In this document: in pieces, positions 43,176 to 52,452 of the stretch
Numbering within the stretch: position 1 is the first letter of the stretch
How the letters are laid out: each line of letters starts with the position of its first letter
Assembly (NCBI GenBank): GCA_022984795.1
Contig: JALIHJ010000082.1
Span: 1-53,783 of the forward strand
DNA length: 53,783 nucleotides
Origin: Fabrea salina
Lineage: Eukaryota; Ciliophora; Heterotrichea; Heterotrichida; Fabreidae
Direction of reading: 5' to 3'
Notes under the pieces: model-generated
Database searches by the model: none
The model's input: only the letters and a program-made list of their open reading frames with translations
Told to the model about the DNA's origin: nothing
Made by a program: the position numbers and the translations under genes

Positions 43176-46100
43176 TTAACCTGAAAAAAGACCTTTTAAG
43201 TAACCTCCGCTATGGTATAACTCCTGAATACTTCCAGACTCTACAACTCTACCTCTTTCCAACACAATGGCCATTTGTGCTTTTTCGATGATTTGGAGTT
43301 TATGGGAAATAAAAATAGTAGTTGCGTGTTGAGTTAGGTCCTGCAGAGCTTCTTCAACCAGCTTTTCTGTTTTGGCGTCCAAAGCACTTGTTCCTTCGTC
43401 AACTAAAAGGACTCTGGGGTTCCTTACGTAAGCCCTTGCAATTGCTATTCTTTGTTTTTGACCTCCACTGAGTTGGTTCCCGTGGAGGCCAACCTGCCTT
43501 TCTAGTCCGTCTTGGTGGTTCTGGACAAACTCAGAAGCCCCAGCTCTTTCAATTGCTTCCATAATTCTGGTGTGATCACACTCAAGTCCATAAGACACAT
43601 TTTCTGATATTGTGCCTGAAAACAGTATGGGCTCTTGAGGGACCAAACAAACTTGACTTCTCAAGTGTTTTAAGTTGATGTCCTGAATGTTCATTCCATC
43701 AATAAAAATACTTCCTGAAGAAACGTCGTAGAGTCTCGTAAGCAACTGAGCAATAGTTGACTTTCCAGACCCAGAAATTCCTATTAAAGCAACTGAGCTT
43801 CTGGGCTGTATAGTAAAAGACACTTGTGTCAGAGCTGGAACACTTCTGTTGGGGTAAAAAAACGAAACGTCTTGGAACTCAACCTTGCCCAATATTTGGG
43901 GTTTCAAGCCCTTTTCAGAGTTAACTTCAATTTTAGGTTTGAAGTCAATAATCTTAAATATGCTTTTGGCAGCTTGAATTCCACTTTTCATGTCAGGCAT
44001 GTAAATTCCAGCTATGAAGAAAGCATCACTGCCTATGATGGCTGTTGTGAAGGCAATGATCATTTCCTCAAAGGAGTTGTCGTTGTCAGCAACAAGTTTG
44101 GCTCCGTACCAAAATATAAGTGAGTAAACCCAGAATATCAGCCCAAACCCCACTCCGTAAGTGAACCCAGACCAATGAGCCCTCCTTGCAGTTTTGCTGC
44201 TTTCTGTCTGGATTGGTTCTTTGTACCTTTCAATCATTACTTCTCTGAGTCCGTAGGCCCTGACACTTTTGTAATTGAGAACTGCATCCCAAACAACTTC
44301 ACTGCACCTTTGGTACGAGTATGTTACCAGGCCTGCCATTTGTGCTAAGTACACTGAAGATATGGCAAATATGAGTATTGGCACTATAGCCAGTATCACT
44401 AACGAGAGTCTCCAACTGAAGTAAGCAGCTACTCCGTGTGCAACCGCTAGTGAACTCACTATTGCAAGAGCTACTCCAAAAATACTTCCTCCCAGTCCGT
44501 TTACCTTTTCGCAGTCCTGACTCAACTTGCTTGCACAACTTTTGTTTTCTGGTTCTTCGAAGTAAGAAGGTTCGAAGGAAACTAGGGCTTTGAACCCAGC
44601 AGTCCTCATGTTCGAAGTTATAGTTGAAGTCAGTCGTGGGTAACTTATGCTTTCCAAAAACATCCCAAACAGAATAACTAGTGAAAGCAGAATAATTCCA
44701 ATAGCGTACTCCTGGCTCTTTGCAATGATGTCTTCCTGAGTTGCCAAAAGGTATATTTCCATTCCACTAAACATCCCTGTAAGAGGGTACATACCCCCTA
44801 CCAACAAAGACCCCAAACAACCTAAAGCCAGCCAGTAAACCTGTTTTTTGTTTTGCAAAATAATTCTTTTGAAGTATCCTAGTTGCTTGTTTTCTTTGAA
44901 GTTAGGAACTTCCTCTTTGTCTTGAGTTTGGGTCTCTAGTTCTGCTTTGGGTTCTGTTCCAAACTCTTTTCCACTGTAACTCTGGATATCTTGGATCTGA
45001 AACAAGCTGTAGTACTTGCCTCCCAACTCCATCAACTCTTCATGTGAGCCAGACTCCACTATTTCTCCAGACTCGATGAAAATAATTCTGTCGCAATTCT
45101 TCACAGTTAACAAGTCTTGGGCTATCAAAATAACACTTGAACTCCCAAAGTGAGTTTCTATGGTTTGAGTAACTTCTCTTTTGGTAGAACTGTCTAGTGC
45201 ACTAGTTGCTTCGTCCAGTAAAAGCAAACAAGGCTTCCTTATTATAGCCCTTGCTATGGCTATTCTTTGCTTTTGGCCTCCAGAAAGCTGGGACCCTTTG
45301 TTTCCTACTTTGGTTTCAAACTTTTCGGGCAAACTGCAAACAAACTCATAGATTCCAACTTTTGAAGCAGCTTCTTCAATCTCTTCATTCGTAGCGTCTA
45401 GTCTGCCGTACCTAATGTTTTCGTAAATGGTAGTGTCGAACAAAGCAGGTTCTTGACTTACAAAACCCACTTGGCTTCTTAAGTAGCTAAGGTCATAGTC
45501 CTTTATGTCAGACCCGTCAAGCAGGATCTTTCCTGACTGGCAGTCATAAAACCTCAAGAGTAGCTGGACAACTGACGACTTTCCAGACCCTGTTGGTCCA
45601 ACAATCCCTAAAGACTTTCCAGAGTCTACTTGGAAACTAACTTGCCTAAGGACCTTTGTGTCAGGAAAACTTGGGTAGCTAAACTCCACATTCCAGAACT
45701 CAATGCTGCCTTTGAGTTTGGGCTTGAGGCTTCCTGAAAGGGTTTCAGAAGGAGTGTTTATCACGTTGAGTATGGTAGCTGCAGCTTTCTTTCCGTCAGA
45801 AATCATTTTGAAACTAGGAACCAAAGTGCCTATGTTGTTGAAAGCAATCATGCTCACAAACATCACAATGATGACTTTACCTATGTCCATAGTTTCTCCG
45901 TCTGCCCAGTTTTCGTTTTGGTCGTTTACTTCAACAGCACCTACTATGTAGATGACTGCCATCATCCACTGGAAGCCCGCTATTCCTAAACCAGTTCCCA
46001 TCCCTCCTTTGAACCCTCCTACAACCATGCTTCTGTAGGGCACTTCTAGGGCAGCTGTGTACTTCTTCAAGTGGTAGTTTTGGGCGTTGTAAGCTGCTAC

Positions 46101-46787
46101 AGTTTTCATTTCCTTGAAGGTTTCCTCTGCAATGCCTCCAGCTTTTTTGTAAGCGTTGTAGGTAGCACTTGCGTTTTGTTCCATTCCTTTGTTGGTGAGG
46201 TACAAACCCCCTGCTGACACCGGCCCAAAGCAAAAGGCTATCAGGGAAAGCTTTGTGCCTTCAAACAAGGCCAGTATTGCCGAACTCAAAATCATAGAGA
46301 AGGTGAAAATCACTATCACTAACTTGTCCCCTGTGGCCATTTCCACCTTTGAAGTGTCTGAAGTAATTGAGTTCGGCAGCTCTGCTACATTGTTTTTGTC
46401 GTACCAAGCACCATCCAATTCAAGAATCTTCTCTAAGTACTTCATTCTAAAGTGCATTCCTTGACTGGTGCCTACATTGATAAAAAGCATCACTGCAAAG
46501 TAAGCAGCCACTACAAAGCAAGCCCCAAACATCACCATGTAAAGGCAGATAGTTGCAGCTTCTTCGTAAAACTCTTCTCCGGAAACATCAGGTCCTAGTT
46601 GGTTGTAGAACTCACCCATGAAATAGAATAGAAGTGGCTGAATCACTCCCATGCAAACAGCACTTAAAGTTCCTAGCCCCATCAAAACCCAGTCTTTGTG
46701 TGTAGCAAAACTGAAAAGGTTTCTGAAGCTTTCTTTGTGGAGTTTCTGATCGACAATTAAGGGCCTCTCAGTCTCAAAAACTTCCAT
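43176..46787 (-). CDS. Full-length ABCB (MDR/P-glycoprotein type) transporter
   Basis: The product has 1203 residues in TMD-NBD-TMD-NBD order. NBD1 has Walker A GPTGSGKSS, signature LSGGQKQR and Walker B LLLLDEATSALD. NBD2 has GISGSGKST, LSGGQKQR and VLLVDEGTSALD; the catalytic glutamate is kept in both. Each TMD has about six helices. ABCB transporters export lipids, drugs or peptides, in the plasma membrane or an organelle membrane. Substrate cannot be read from the sequence. The neighbouring phytochelatin synthase invites the idea of thiol-peptide transport, but gene order in so dense a chromosome is weak evidence. Confidence 0.95.
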   Translation of the reverse strand: MEVFETERPLIVDQKLHKESFRNLFSFATHKDWVLMGLGTLSAVCMGVIQPLLFYFMGEFYNQLGPDVSGEEFYEEAATICLYMVMFGACFVVAAYFAVMLFINVGTSQGMHFRMKYLEKILELDGAWYDKNNVAELPNSITSDTSKVEMATGDKLVIVIFTFSMILSSAILALFEGTKLSLIAFCFGPVSAGGLYLTNKGMEQNASATYNAYKKAGGIAEETFKEMKTVAAYNAQNYHLKKYTAALEVPYRSMVVGGFKGGMGTGLGIAGFQWMMAVIYIVGAVEVNDQNENWADGETMDIGKVIIVMFVSMIAFNNIGTLVPSFKMISDGKKAAATILNVINTPSETLSGSLKPKLKGSIEFWNVEFSYPSFPDTKVLRQVSFQVDSGKSLGIVGPTGSGKSSVVQLLLRFYDCQSGKILLDGSDIKDYDLSYLRSQVGFVSQEPALFDTTIYENIRYGRLDATNEEIEEAASKVGIYEFVCSLPEKFETKVGNKGSQLSGGQKQRIAIARAIIRKPCLLLLDEATSALDSSTKREVTQTIETHFGSSSVILIAQDLLTVKNCDRIIFIESGEIVESGSHEELMELGGKYYSLFQIQDIQSYSGKEFGTEPKAELETQTQDKEEVPNFKENKQLGYFKRIILQNKKQVYWLALGCLGSLLVGGMYPLTGMFSGMEIYLLATQEDIIAKSQEYAIGIILLSLVILFGMFLESISYPRLTSTITSNMRTAGFKALVSFEPSYFEEPENKSCASKLSQDCEKVNGLGGSIFGVALAIVSSLAVAHGVAAYFSWRLSLVILAIVPILIFAISSVYLAQMAGLVTYSYQRCSEVVWDAVLNYKSVRAYGLREVMIERYKEPIQTESSKTARRAHWSGFTYGVGFGLIFWVYSLIFWYGAKLVADNDNSFEEMIIAFTTAIIGSDAFFIAGIYMPDMKSGIQAAKSIFKIIDFKPKIEVNSEKGLKPQILGKVEFQDVSFFYPNRSVPALTQVSFTIQPRSSVALIGISGSGKSTIAQLLTRLYDVSSGSIFIDGMNIQDINLKHLRSQVCLVPQEPILFSGTISENVSYGLECDHTRIMEAIERAGASEFVQNHQDGLERQVGLHGNQLSGGQKQRIAIARAYVRNPRVLLVDEGTSALDAKTEKLVEEALQDLTQHATTIFISHKLQIIEKAQMAIVLERGRVVESGSIQELYHSGGYLKGLFSG

Positions 46788-46797
46788 AAATGTTATC

Positions 46798-48726
46798 TTA
46801 AGAATTAGTGATCTTATAACCTTCTTTGCTCAGAGCCTTGGCAGCATCTGTTTTACCCAAACTAAGCATATTCTGGATCTCTTCTTGAGTGTAGCCATAA
46901 GGAGACAAGGTGTTCGGAAGGTCCTCTGAAGGATAGATCACGCTTCTCAAGTTGATGTTTTGAAAGTCATGTTTGATGTTCGTGACTACTTGCATGTTCG
47001 AGTTAAATGACTCAATGTCTAAGTACCTCGAGTAAACTTTAAGGGTTGTGTAGCCTCCACAGTCTTTGGACTTAATCGTCTTTCCTGATGGCAACACAAC
47101 GTCCAGTATTATGTCCTCAATTCCATAGCCTTTTTCCATGCAGCCATTGACTGCACTTAGAATATCCACAGTGAACTTAACGCTTCCAGAAACCAACTTA
47201 AACTTTTTGTAAGGCACCAAAGGAAAGTAAATTGGCTCACTTGCACTTGCATAAACTCCTGAAGTCATAGCACTGTTGGACAAATTAGTTGTGTTGAAGA
47301 ACACGTAGTTTCCACTAAGTAAGTCGGTAGTTCCTACTCCAAAGAACCTTTGGAAGGGCGCTGAAGCTAGCTTGTTCACAGTGGTTTTAAGAGGGTCTGT
47401 ATTGTAAAGTCCAGACTTTCCCAACAACCCTTCTATGTAGCTTCCGATCCACTGCTTGTAAAACTGGCTTGTTTGGAAGTTAGTCCAAAAGTTTTCAAGG
47501 TGAGTGCTTGCATAACTCTCAGACTTTTTCTTATATTGAGCAATAATAAGCCCATTAATAGCCCCCACTCCGTTCCCAGTCACCACATCCCACTCTGCTT
47601 CTCCAGCAGGAAGGTTGTTTACTAACCCAATCACAGCTCCAGCTTCGTAGGCTCCTCTATCGTTGCCACCTCCCAAAGCTAAGGCTCTGCACTTTTTGTT
47701 GTTAAATGAGTAGTACCTAGGCGCAAATACCTTAGTGATTTCATCCTTTGCATCTTTTATATACTGATAGTTATTTGCCAGTATATGGTAATATTCGTAA
47801 AGGTCCAAAAACTCCTTACTCATGTAACTGTAAATACAGTCGTCCCGGGACCTACCAACTGTGTTGCAATTGTTGACTTCTCGAGAAGTGTACCACTCTT
47901 TAAGGAGTTTATTGTATTCAACATAGTAGTAGTCTCCTGGGGCTAGAGTGCAGTAACTCTTTCCATTAAGTCCACACTGGCAATAAGTATTCCAGCGATC
48001 AACTTGAGGACAGTCAGCGTCGCTTTGGCACTCAGAGGCCATGCCATTCGGGTTTGCTGGAGGGTTTTGACACTGCTTAGTAATGGGATTCATGTAAAGG
48101 CTTTCGCAAACCAGGCTCAGGTTTTCATTAGGACCTGCATTTACTTTTCCGCCATTTTTTAGTGAACCTACTTTCATGCAGGTACTGTTTGCACATACGT
48201 AGTTGTTCTGACACTGCTGAGTTATGTTGCAAACACTACCTTCTTGGTACTGGTCTACACACCTGCACTTATGGTCTGTTTGGTACTGAGAAAAAAGACC
48301 TGGTTCACAGTACTCAGAGTAGTCGTTTTGGTAATAATAGCAATCGAAAGTTTCGTTTTTTCCGTAGCCTTTACAAACTCCGTTTTGGCAGCCTTTGGTG
48401 TAATGAGAGTTACAGTCTTCATAGTACCAACACTTTGAGCCTGGGTACCCTTCATAGTCTCCTCTTATTTCAGGCGAAGGCACGTAATCAGTGCAGTATA
48501 TGCTTTTTTTAGTCATTATATCGATGTAGCTACCGTAGTAGGTATGGTTGTTTTGACAAGTGTTCCTTCCACTACAGACTGAAGGATCAATGGTAAAAGT
48601 ATTGTTTGACTCACTAAAGAATGCACACTGGCTTGAATTAGCTTCTGCAAACTGATACTGAACACATTCGAGGCCATGAGTTCCTAAAATAGCCAGAATC
48701 AAAACGTTGATTCTCTGTGCAAACAT
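46798..48726 (-). CDS. Secreted Cys-rich protein with inactive patatin-like domain
   Basis: The product has 642 residues. A signal peptide (about 1-18) leads into a Cys-rich, Tyr/Asn-rich ectodomain up to about residue 275 with many N-glycosylation sequons. From about 345 a patatin-like phospholipase domain starts: CRALALGGGNDRGAYEAG fits the oxyanion-hole motif. The nucleophile elbow GxSxG reads GNGVG (384-388), with Gly386 where serine should be. The Asp of the DG(G/A) motif appears replaced by Ser513 (LVSGSV). I infer a catalytically dead family member, perhaps a lectin-like or structural surface protein. It lies 10 bp upstream of the ABC transporter gene on the same strand. Confidence 0.8.
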   Translation of the reverse strand: MFAQRINVLILAILGTHGLECVQYQFAEANSSQCAFFSESNNTFTIDPSVCSGRNTCQNNHTYYGSYIDIMTKKSIYCTDYVPSPEIRGDYEGYPGSKCWYYEDCNSHYTKGCQNGVCKGYGKNETFDCYYYQNDYSEYCEPGLFSQYQTDHKCRCVDQYQEGSVCNITQQCQNNYVCANSTCMKVGSLKNGGKVNAGPNENLSLVCESLYMNPITKQCQNPPANPNGMASECQSDADCPQVDRWNTYCQCGLNGKSYCTLAPGDYYYVEYNKLLKEWYTSREVNNCNTVGRSRDDCIYSYMSKEFLDLYEYYHILANNYQYIKDAKDEITKVFAPRYYSFNNKKCRALALGGGNDRGAYEAGAVIGLVNNLPAGEAEWDVVTGNGVGAINGLIIAQYKKKSESYASTHLENFWTNFQTSQFYKQWIGSYIEGLLGKSGLYNTDPLKTTVNKLASAPFQRFFGVGTTDLLSGNYVFFNTTNLSNSAMTSGVYASASEPIYFPLVPYKKFKLVSGSVKFTVDILSAVNGCMEKGYGIEDIILDVVLPSGKTIKSKDCGGYTTLKVYSRYLDIESFNSNMQVVTNIKHDFQNINLRSVIYPSEDLPNTLSPYGYTQEEIQNMLSLGKTDAAKALSKEGYKITNS

Positions 48727-49024
48727 TTTTTATGAGCTTTTCCGATTTAGTGATCTAGAGTTTTAGTTATCAATCAATGCAGAACCATCAGAAGAGTTAG
48801 TTGTATCTGTAGTCTGGCTTAAATATCAGTCTTCTTAGAAAAACAGGACTTTAAAATTTTTTTATATATAAACTAGTCCATTAACACAAATTCAAACAAA
48901 GCTCTGCAAGAGTTCTTAAATACAAATAAAATTTTTAATACTCCTAGTTGCTCTATGTTAGCATATTCCTAAGAGCTTTTTACAATTGTCTTACCAAAGC
49001 TAAAGTCTAGAACTTGATGTTGAA
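48727..49024. other. 298-bp AT-rich divergent intergenic region
   Basis: This region marks the change from the packed core to the loose right subtelomere. It includes TTTTTTTATATATAAACT around 48857-48875 and other TATA-rich runs. No coding frame or RNA gene was found. It likely serves the divergent patatin-like and WD40 genes. Confidence 0.5.
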
Positions 49025-50292
49025 ATGAAAACTTCCTGTCCTTACAACTGTCAGCCTGTTTCTCAGTGTGACTGTGGAACTCTTTTGTGTGAACACACAC
49101 TGGGCTACCATGCTAGACAAGGCCACAGCATTGATCCTCTTCCTCGGGAAGTAGGCCTTAAACAAGTGCTTGACTTGATTTCGGAAAGGAAGAAAGAAAT
49201 TACTCAGCTAAGCAACTTAATCATAGATGAAGTTCAGAAAATGACTTTGTACAAGCTCGACCGGCTCAAGGAGTTGAGAAAAAAGGTAACTCAGCTTGAA
49301 AAAGTCAACTCGGCCACAGTAGACCAAACTAGAGACCTAATTGATGCAATAAAGGCACCAAAACATCATCTAGACAACATTCTCGACTCGATGAAGAAGG
49401 CAACTAAAGACTCTAGGCCTGTAGTAGTATCCGGGAGCTGGGATAATACTGTTAGGGTTTGGAAGGACGGCACAGCTAGGGTTCTAGAAGGCCACATCAA
49501 TGAAGTGAGGTCAGTGGCTGTGTCTAGCAAGAAAGAATTCGTTGCTTCTGGAAGTCTAGACAAACCATTAGACTTTGGAGTTTGTCTACCGGTCAACAAA
49601 CTCAAGTGCTCAAAGGGCATGATGGTTTGGTTTCCTCTATTGCAATTTCAAAAGACGACCAGTTTCTTGTATCTGGAAGCAGAGATAATACACTTAGAGT
49701 GTGGAGTCTCGGTTGTGGCTTGGAAACTTTGGTTTTTAGTGGTCATACTGGCGGTGTTTTGTCGGTAGCTATTTCGAGCAAAGATGAGTTTCTGGCTTCT
49801 GGAAGTGACGACAAGACTGTCAGGGTTTGGAGTCTCTCTTCTGGACTACAAACTCAAGTTTTCGAAGAACACGCAGGCTGGGTTTGGTCAGTTGCTATTT
49901 CGAGTAATGATGACTTTTTGGTCTCTGGAAGTGAAGACAAAACCATCAGATTACGGAGTTTGTTCTCTGGAACCCAAGTCAGAGTGTTTGAAGGCCACAG
50001 TCACAGTGTGTTTTCAGTGGCCATTTCAAGCCAAAATGAGTTTATTGTGTCAGGAAGCGGAGACAAAACCATTAGGGTTTGGAGCATTGCTCTTGGAAAG
50101 GAAATCAGGATCCTCAGGAGACATACCAGCAATGTTCTTTCAATAGACTTATCGAAAAACGACCGATACTTAGTGTCTGGAGGTGGTTCTGGAGATGATT
50201 CGGCAAGAATCTGGAGTCTTGAGACATGGCAAGAAGTTGAACTTTTGCAAGGCCATACTAGCAGGGTTTGGTCAGTTAAGTTACTCAGCTAA
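49025..50292 (+). pseudogene. Zinc-finger/coiled-coil/WD40 protein, copy 1, with a frame break
   Basis: The N-terminus has eight possible zinc ligands (Cys5, 9, 15, 17, 22; His24, 29, 34) in a B-box-like arrangement. A coiled coil and seven WD40 blades of about 42 residues follow. The reading frame is lost in the second blade near 49561-49566, where GAC AAA (A)CC ATT lacks one A compared with the paralogue and the other blades. Downstream the blades continue intact in the new frame (VSGSRDNTLRVWSL and so on) to a normal stop. Apart from this one base, the copy looks whole, so it is either a very young pseudogene or a sequencing/assembly error. Confidence 0.8.
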
Positions 50293-50764
50293 TAAAACTT
50301 GATTTTAATTGAGCATAGAATATGGATTTCTAAATCTGAAAAGTTGAGCTTCTGCAAGGCCTGATAGAGTCATTTAAGCTAATTAACTTTCTTATTGAAT
50401 TTCTTGAATTGATTGACATTGTTTCTTCGTAAATGAAACCTAGCTTGGTAAGTGGTACTGCCAGCGATACAATTAGAATTTGGAGAAACCCTACAAAGCT
50501 GTATACTTTTGAAGGGGTGGTAATCTTAGACCTTTTCTAGAAGTGCTGAAGTTTCTTAGTCCTGAAGAAAAAATTGGCATCGCAAGAGTTAACAAACAAT
50601 TCTATGAAGCTTACTTTCATTCTGAAATACAAATTCATTGCTTCTTCCTTAGTTCCAACACTGTTGTTCATTAACCATGTGTTACTCACCCTAAGTACTC
50701 AGAAATTACTTCATATTTCTTTGCTCCTAAAACTCAAGTTGCCATTTTCCACCTCCCATTTATA
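50293..50764. other. Spacer between the two WD40 genes, with relic of a third copy
   Basis: About 50335-50385 repeats, in degraded form, the end of copy 1: TTGAGCTTCTGCAAGGC corresponds to its TTGAACTTTTGCAAGGC. At 50433-50540 a short open frame reads KPSLVSGTASDTIRIWRN, matching the first blade region of both paralogues (KPVVVSGSDDKTIRIWED). No B-box or further blades are seen. I take these as remains of one extra copy. The final bases CCATTTATA lead directly into the ATG of copy 2. Confidence 0.6.
50433..50540 (+). pseudogene. WD40 first-blade fragment (relic paralogue)
   Basis: The frame LVSGTASDTIRIW-RNPTKLYTFEG follows the order VSGSxDxTIRIWxDGxxRVLxGH of the neighbouring genes, then stops. 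It is too short to be a gene. Confidence 0.55.
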
Positions 50765-52105
50765 ATGCAAGCCAACTGTCCTTCAAAGTGCCAAGCTATT
50801 TCCAAGTGTAGCTGTGGAGAGTTATTATGTGAGCATTTGTTTGTGAGTCATGTTACTCAAGGTCACTCTATTCACCCTCTGACTCAAAGTGACCAAGTGA
50901 ATGAAGTGCTGAGGATGATTTCCCGCCAGAAAAAAGAAGTCATCCAACTAAGCACTCTCATTGTCTCAGAAGTTGAGAGAGTGACTTCTGAGCAACTTGC
51001 TCTACTCAAACAACTCAAGAACGACCTACTTGACTCCCAATCCAACATTGCTTCAACCATCCAACGAGTCAACCAGGTCAGATCCAAAGACACTTTCGAG
51101 CAACTAATCAACCAACTGGGCTTCAACAACCAACTCCAAGCCCTAGAAAACCAAGTTGCTGAGTCCCAAGAAACAACTCTCCACCAACAACTAGAGACTA
51201 AAGACCAACTACCCCAAGTACTCTCTAGAAAGCCTGTGGTTGTATCGGGTAGTGACGATAAGACCATAAGGATTTGGGAAGATGGAGAGACTAGAGTGCT
51301 TACAGGCCATACTGGATGTGTCTATTCAGTTGCTGTGTCTCTTAAGAAAGGAGTACTAGTGTCTGGTAGTCATGATTCCACCATTCGAGTGTGGAGTCTA
51401 GCTACTGCACAAGTAACCCAAGTACTCAAGGGACATAGTAATGCGGTATGCTCTGTGGCCATTTCTAGTGATGGCGAGTGGGTTGTGTCTGGGAGTAGAG
51501 ACAAAACACTTAGAGTGTGGAGTCTAGCTTCTGGACTAACCACTCAGCTACTCACTGGCCATAGTCATTGGGTTAGGTCAGTGGCCATTTCTACCAAGGA
51601 CCAATTCATTGTCTCTGGTAGTGATGACACTACACTCAGAGTGTGGAGTCTAGCTACTGGACAAGTGATTAGAGTTCTTCAAGGCCATAGTCATTGGGTC
51701 AGATCAGTGGCCATTTCCAAGACTGACCAATACATTGTCTCCGGGAGTATGGACTGCACTGTTAGAGTGTGGAGTCTTACTTCTGGAGACCTGATTAGAG
51801 TGCTGCAAGGGCATGATTGGGTTGTCTGCTCAGTGGCTATTTCAAGTGACGACCAGTTTATAGTCTCAGGAAGTGCAGACAAAACCATTAGAGTGTGGAG
51901 TCTGGCTTCTGGAGAAACTACTCAAGTACTCAGAGGAAACACTGGAGGAGTACTTTCAGTCAACCTATCAAGTGACAATAAGTACTTAGTGTCTGGAGGT
52001 GACTATGGAGACAATTCAGTGAGAGTTTGGGACCTATCTACAGGTGAACAGACTCAAGAACTAAAAGGCCATACTAGTTATGTATGCTCGGTTAACTTAA
52101 TCTAG
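50765..52105 (+). CDS. Zinc-finger/coiled-coil/WD40 protein, copy 2 (intact)
   Basis: The product has 446 residues. The same eight Cys/His positions as in copy 1 are present in MQANCPSKCQAISKCSCGELL and the next 15 residues. A coiled coil spans about 35-155. Seven WD40 blades follow from about residue 157, each with VSGSxDxTxRVWSLxSG and a GH about 12 residues later. Blades are unusually alike: for example GHSHWVRSVAIS occurs twice and the coding DNA of adjacent blades is visibly near-identical. The layout resembles a TRIM protein without a RING, or the repeat-homogenised WD40 proteins of fungi. Ligand and role are unknown. The ATG follows CCATTTATA. Confidence 0.88.
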   Translation: MQANCPSKCQAISKCSCGELLCEHLFVSHVTQGHSIHPLTQSDQVNEVLRMISRQKKEVIQLSTLIVSEVERVTSEQLALLKQLKNDLLDSQSNIASTIQRVNQVRSKDTFEQLINQLGFNNQLQALENQVAESQETTLHQQLETKDQLPQVLSRKPVVVSGSDDKTIRIWEDGETRVLTGHTGCVYSVAVSLKKGVLVSGSHDSTIRVWSLATAQVTQVLKGHSNAVCSVAISSDGEWVVSGSRDKTLRVWSLASGLTTQLLTGHSHWVRSVAISTKDQFIVSGSDDTTLRVWSLATGQVIRVLQGHSHWVRSVAISKTDQYIVSGSMDCTVRVWSLTSGDLIRVLQGHDWVVCSVAISSDDQFIVSGSADKTIRVWSLASGETTQVLRGNTGGVLSVNLSSDNKYLVSGGDYGDNSVRVWDLSTGEQTQELKGHTSYVCSVNLI

Positions 52106-52452
52106 GTTATTAATCTACTTGTTTAAAGATTGACTAATAATGATTTGTAAGTTTATTGCTAGACTTAATTCTAGTTGCAGAGTTCTGTTGACTTCTTCCA
52201 ATTGTTTCTAACTCCAAGTTTGTATTGCTTACACTTTTTCTGTTCTGGTAATGGTTTTTTAGCCAATCACCCAATTAACTACTTAAGTTTCTAAAGTCTT
52301 TAATGTTCTTGTCACTTCTTATCATGTATTTTAACCTTTGGACTTCCACCTAATATTCGATTGCTGTTATCTTAGTGCTTGCTTTTTGGACTTCCCGAAT
52401 ATTGTATTAGGTACCCTGTTTAGTTACTCCAAAGCACTCAATCCAATTTCCT
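52106..52452. other. Right subtelomeric spacer
   Basis: These 347 bp of AT-rich, pyrimidine-rich sequence lie between the last gene and the telomere. There is no long frame or RNA gene. Two partly similar stretches, CTTTGGACTTCCACCTAATATT (about 52337-52357) and TTTTGGACTTCCCGAATATT (about 52385-52404), form a short imperfect direct repeat. Confidence 0.5.

Noticed and set aside
42111-46787. Dedicated phytochelatin export pair (PCS plus ABC transporter)
   Set aside because: Known phytochelatin transporters are HMT1-type half transporters or ABCC proteins; this is a full ABCB. Every gene here has close neighbours, so adjacency alone says little.
50574-50764. 63-codon open frame before WD40 copy 2
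   Set aside because: No homology or coding character, and the real start at 50765 has the usual CCATTTATA context.
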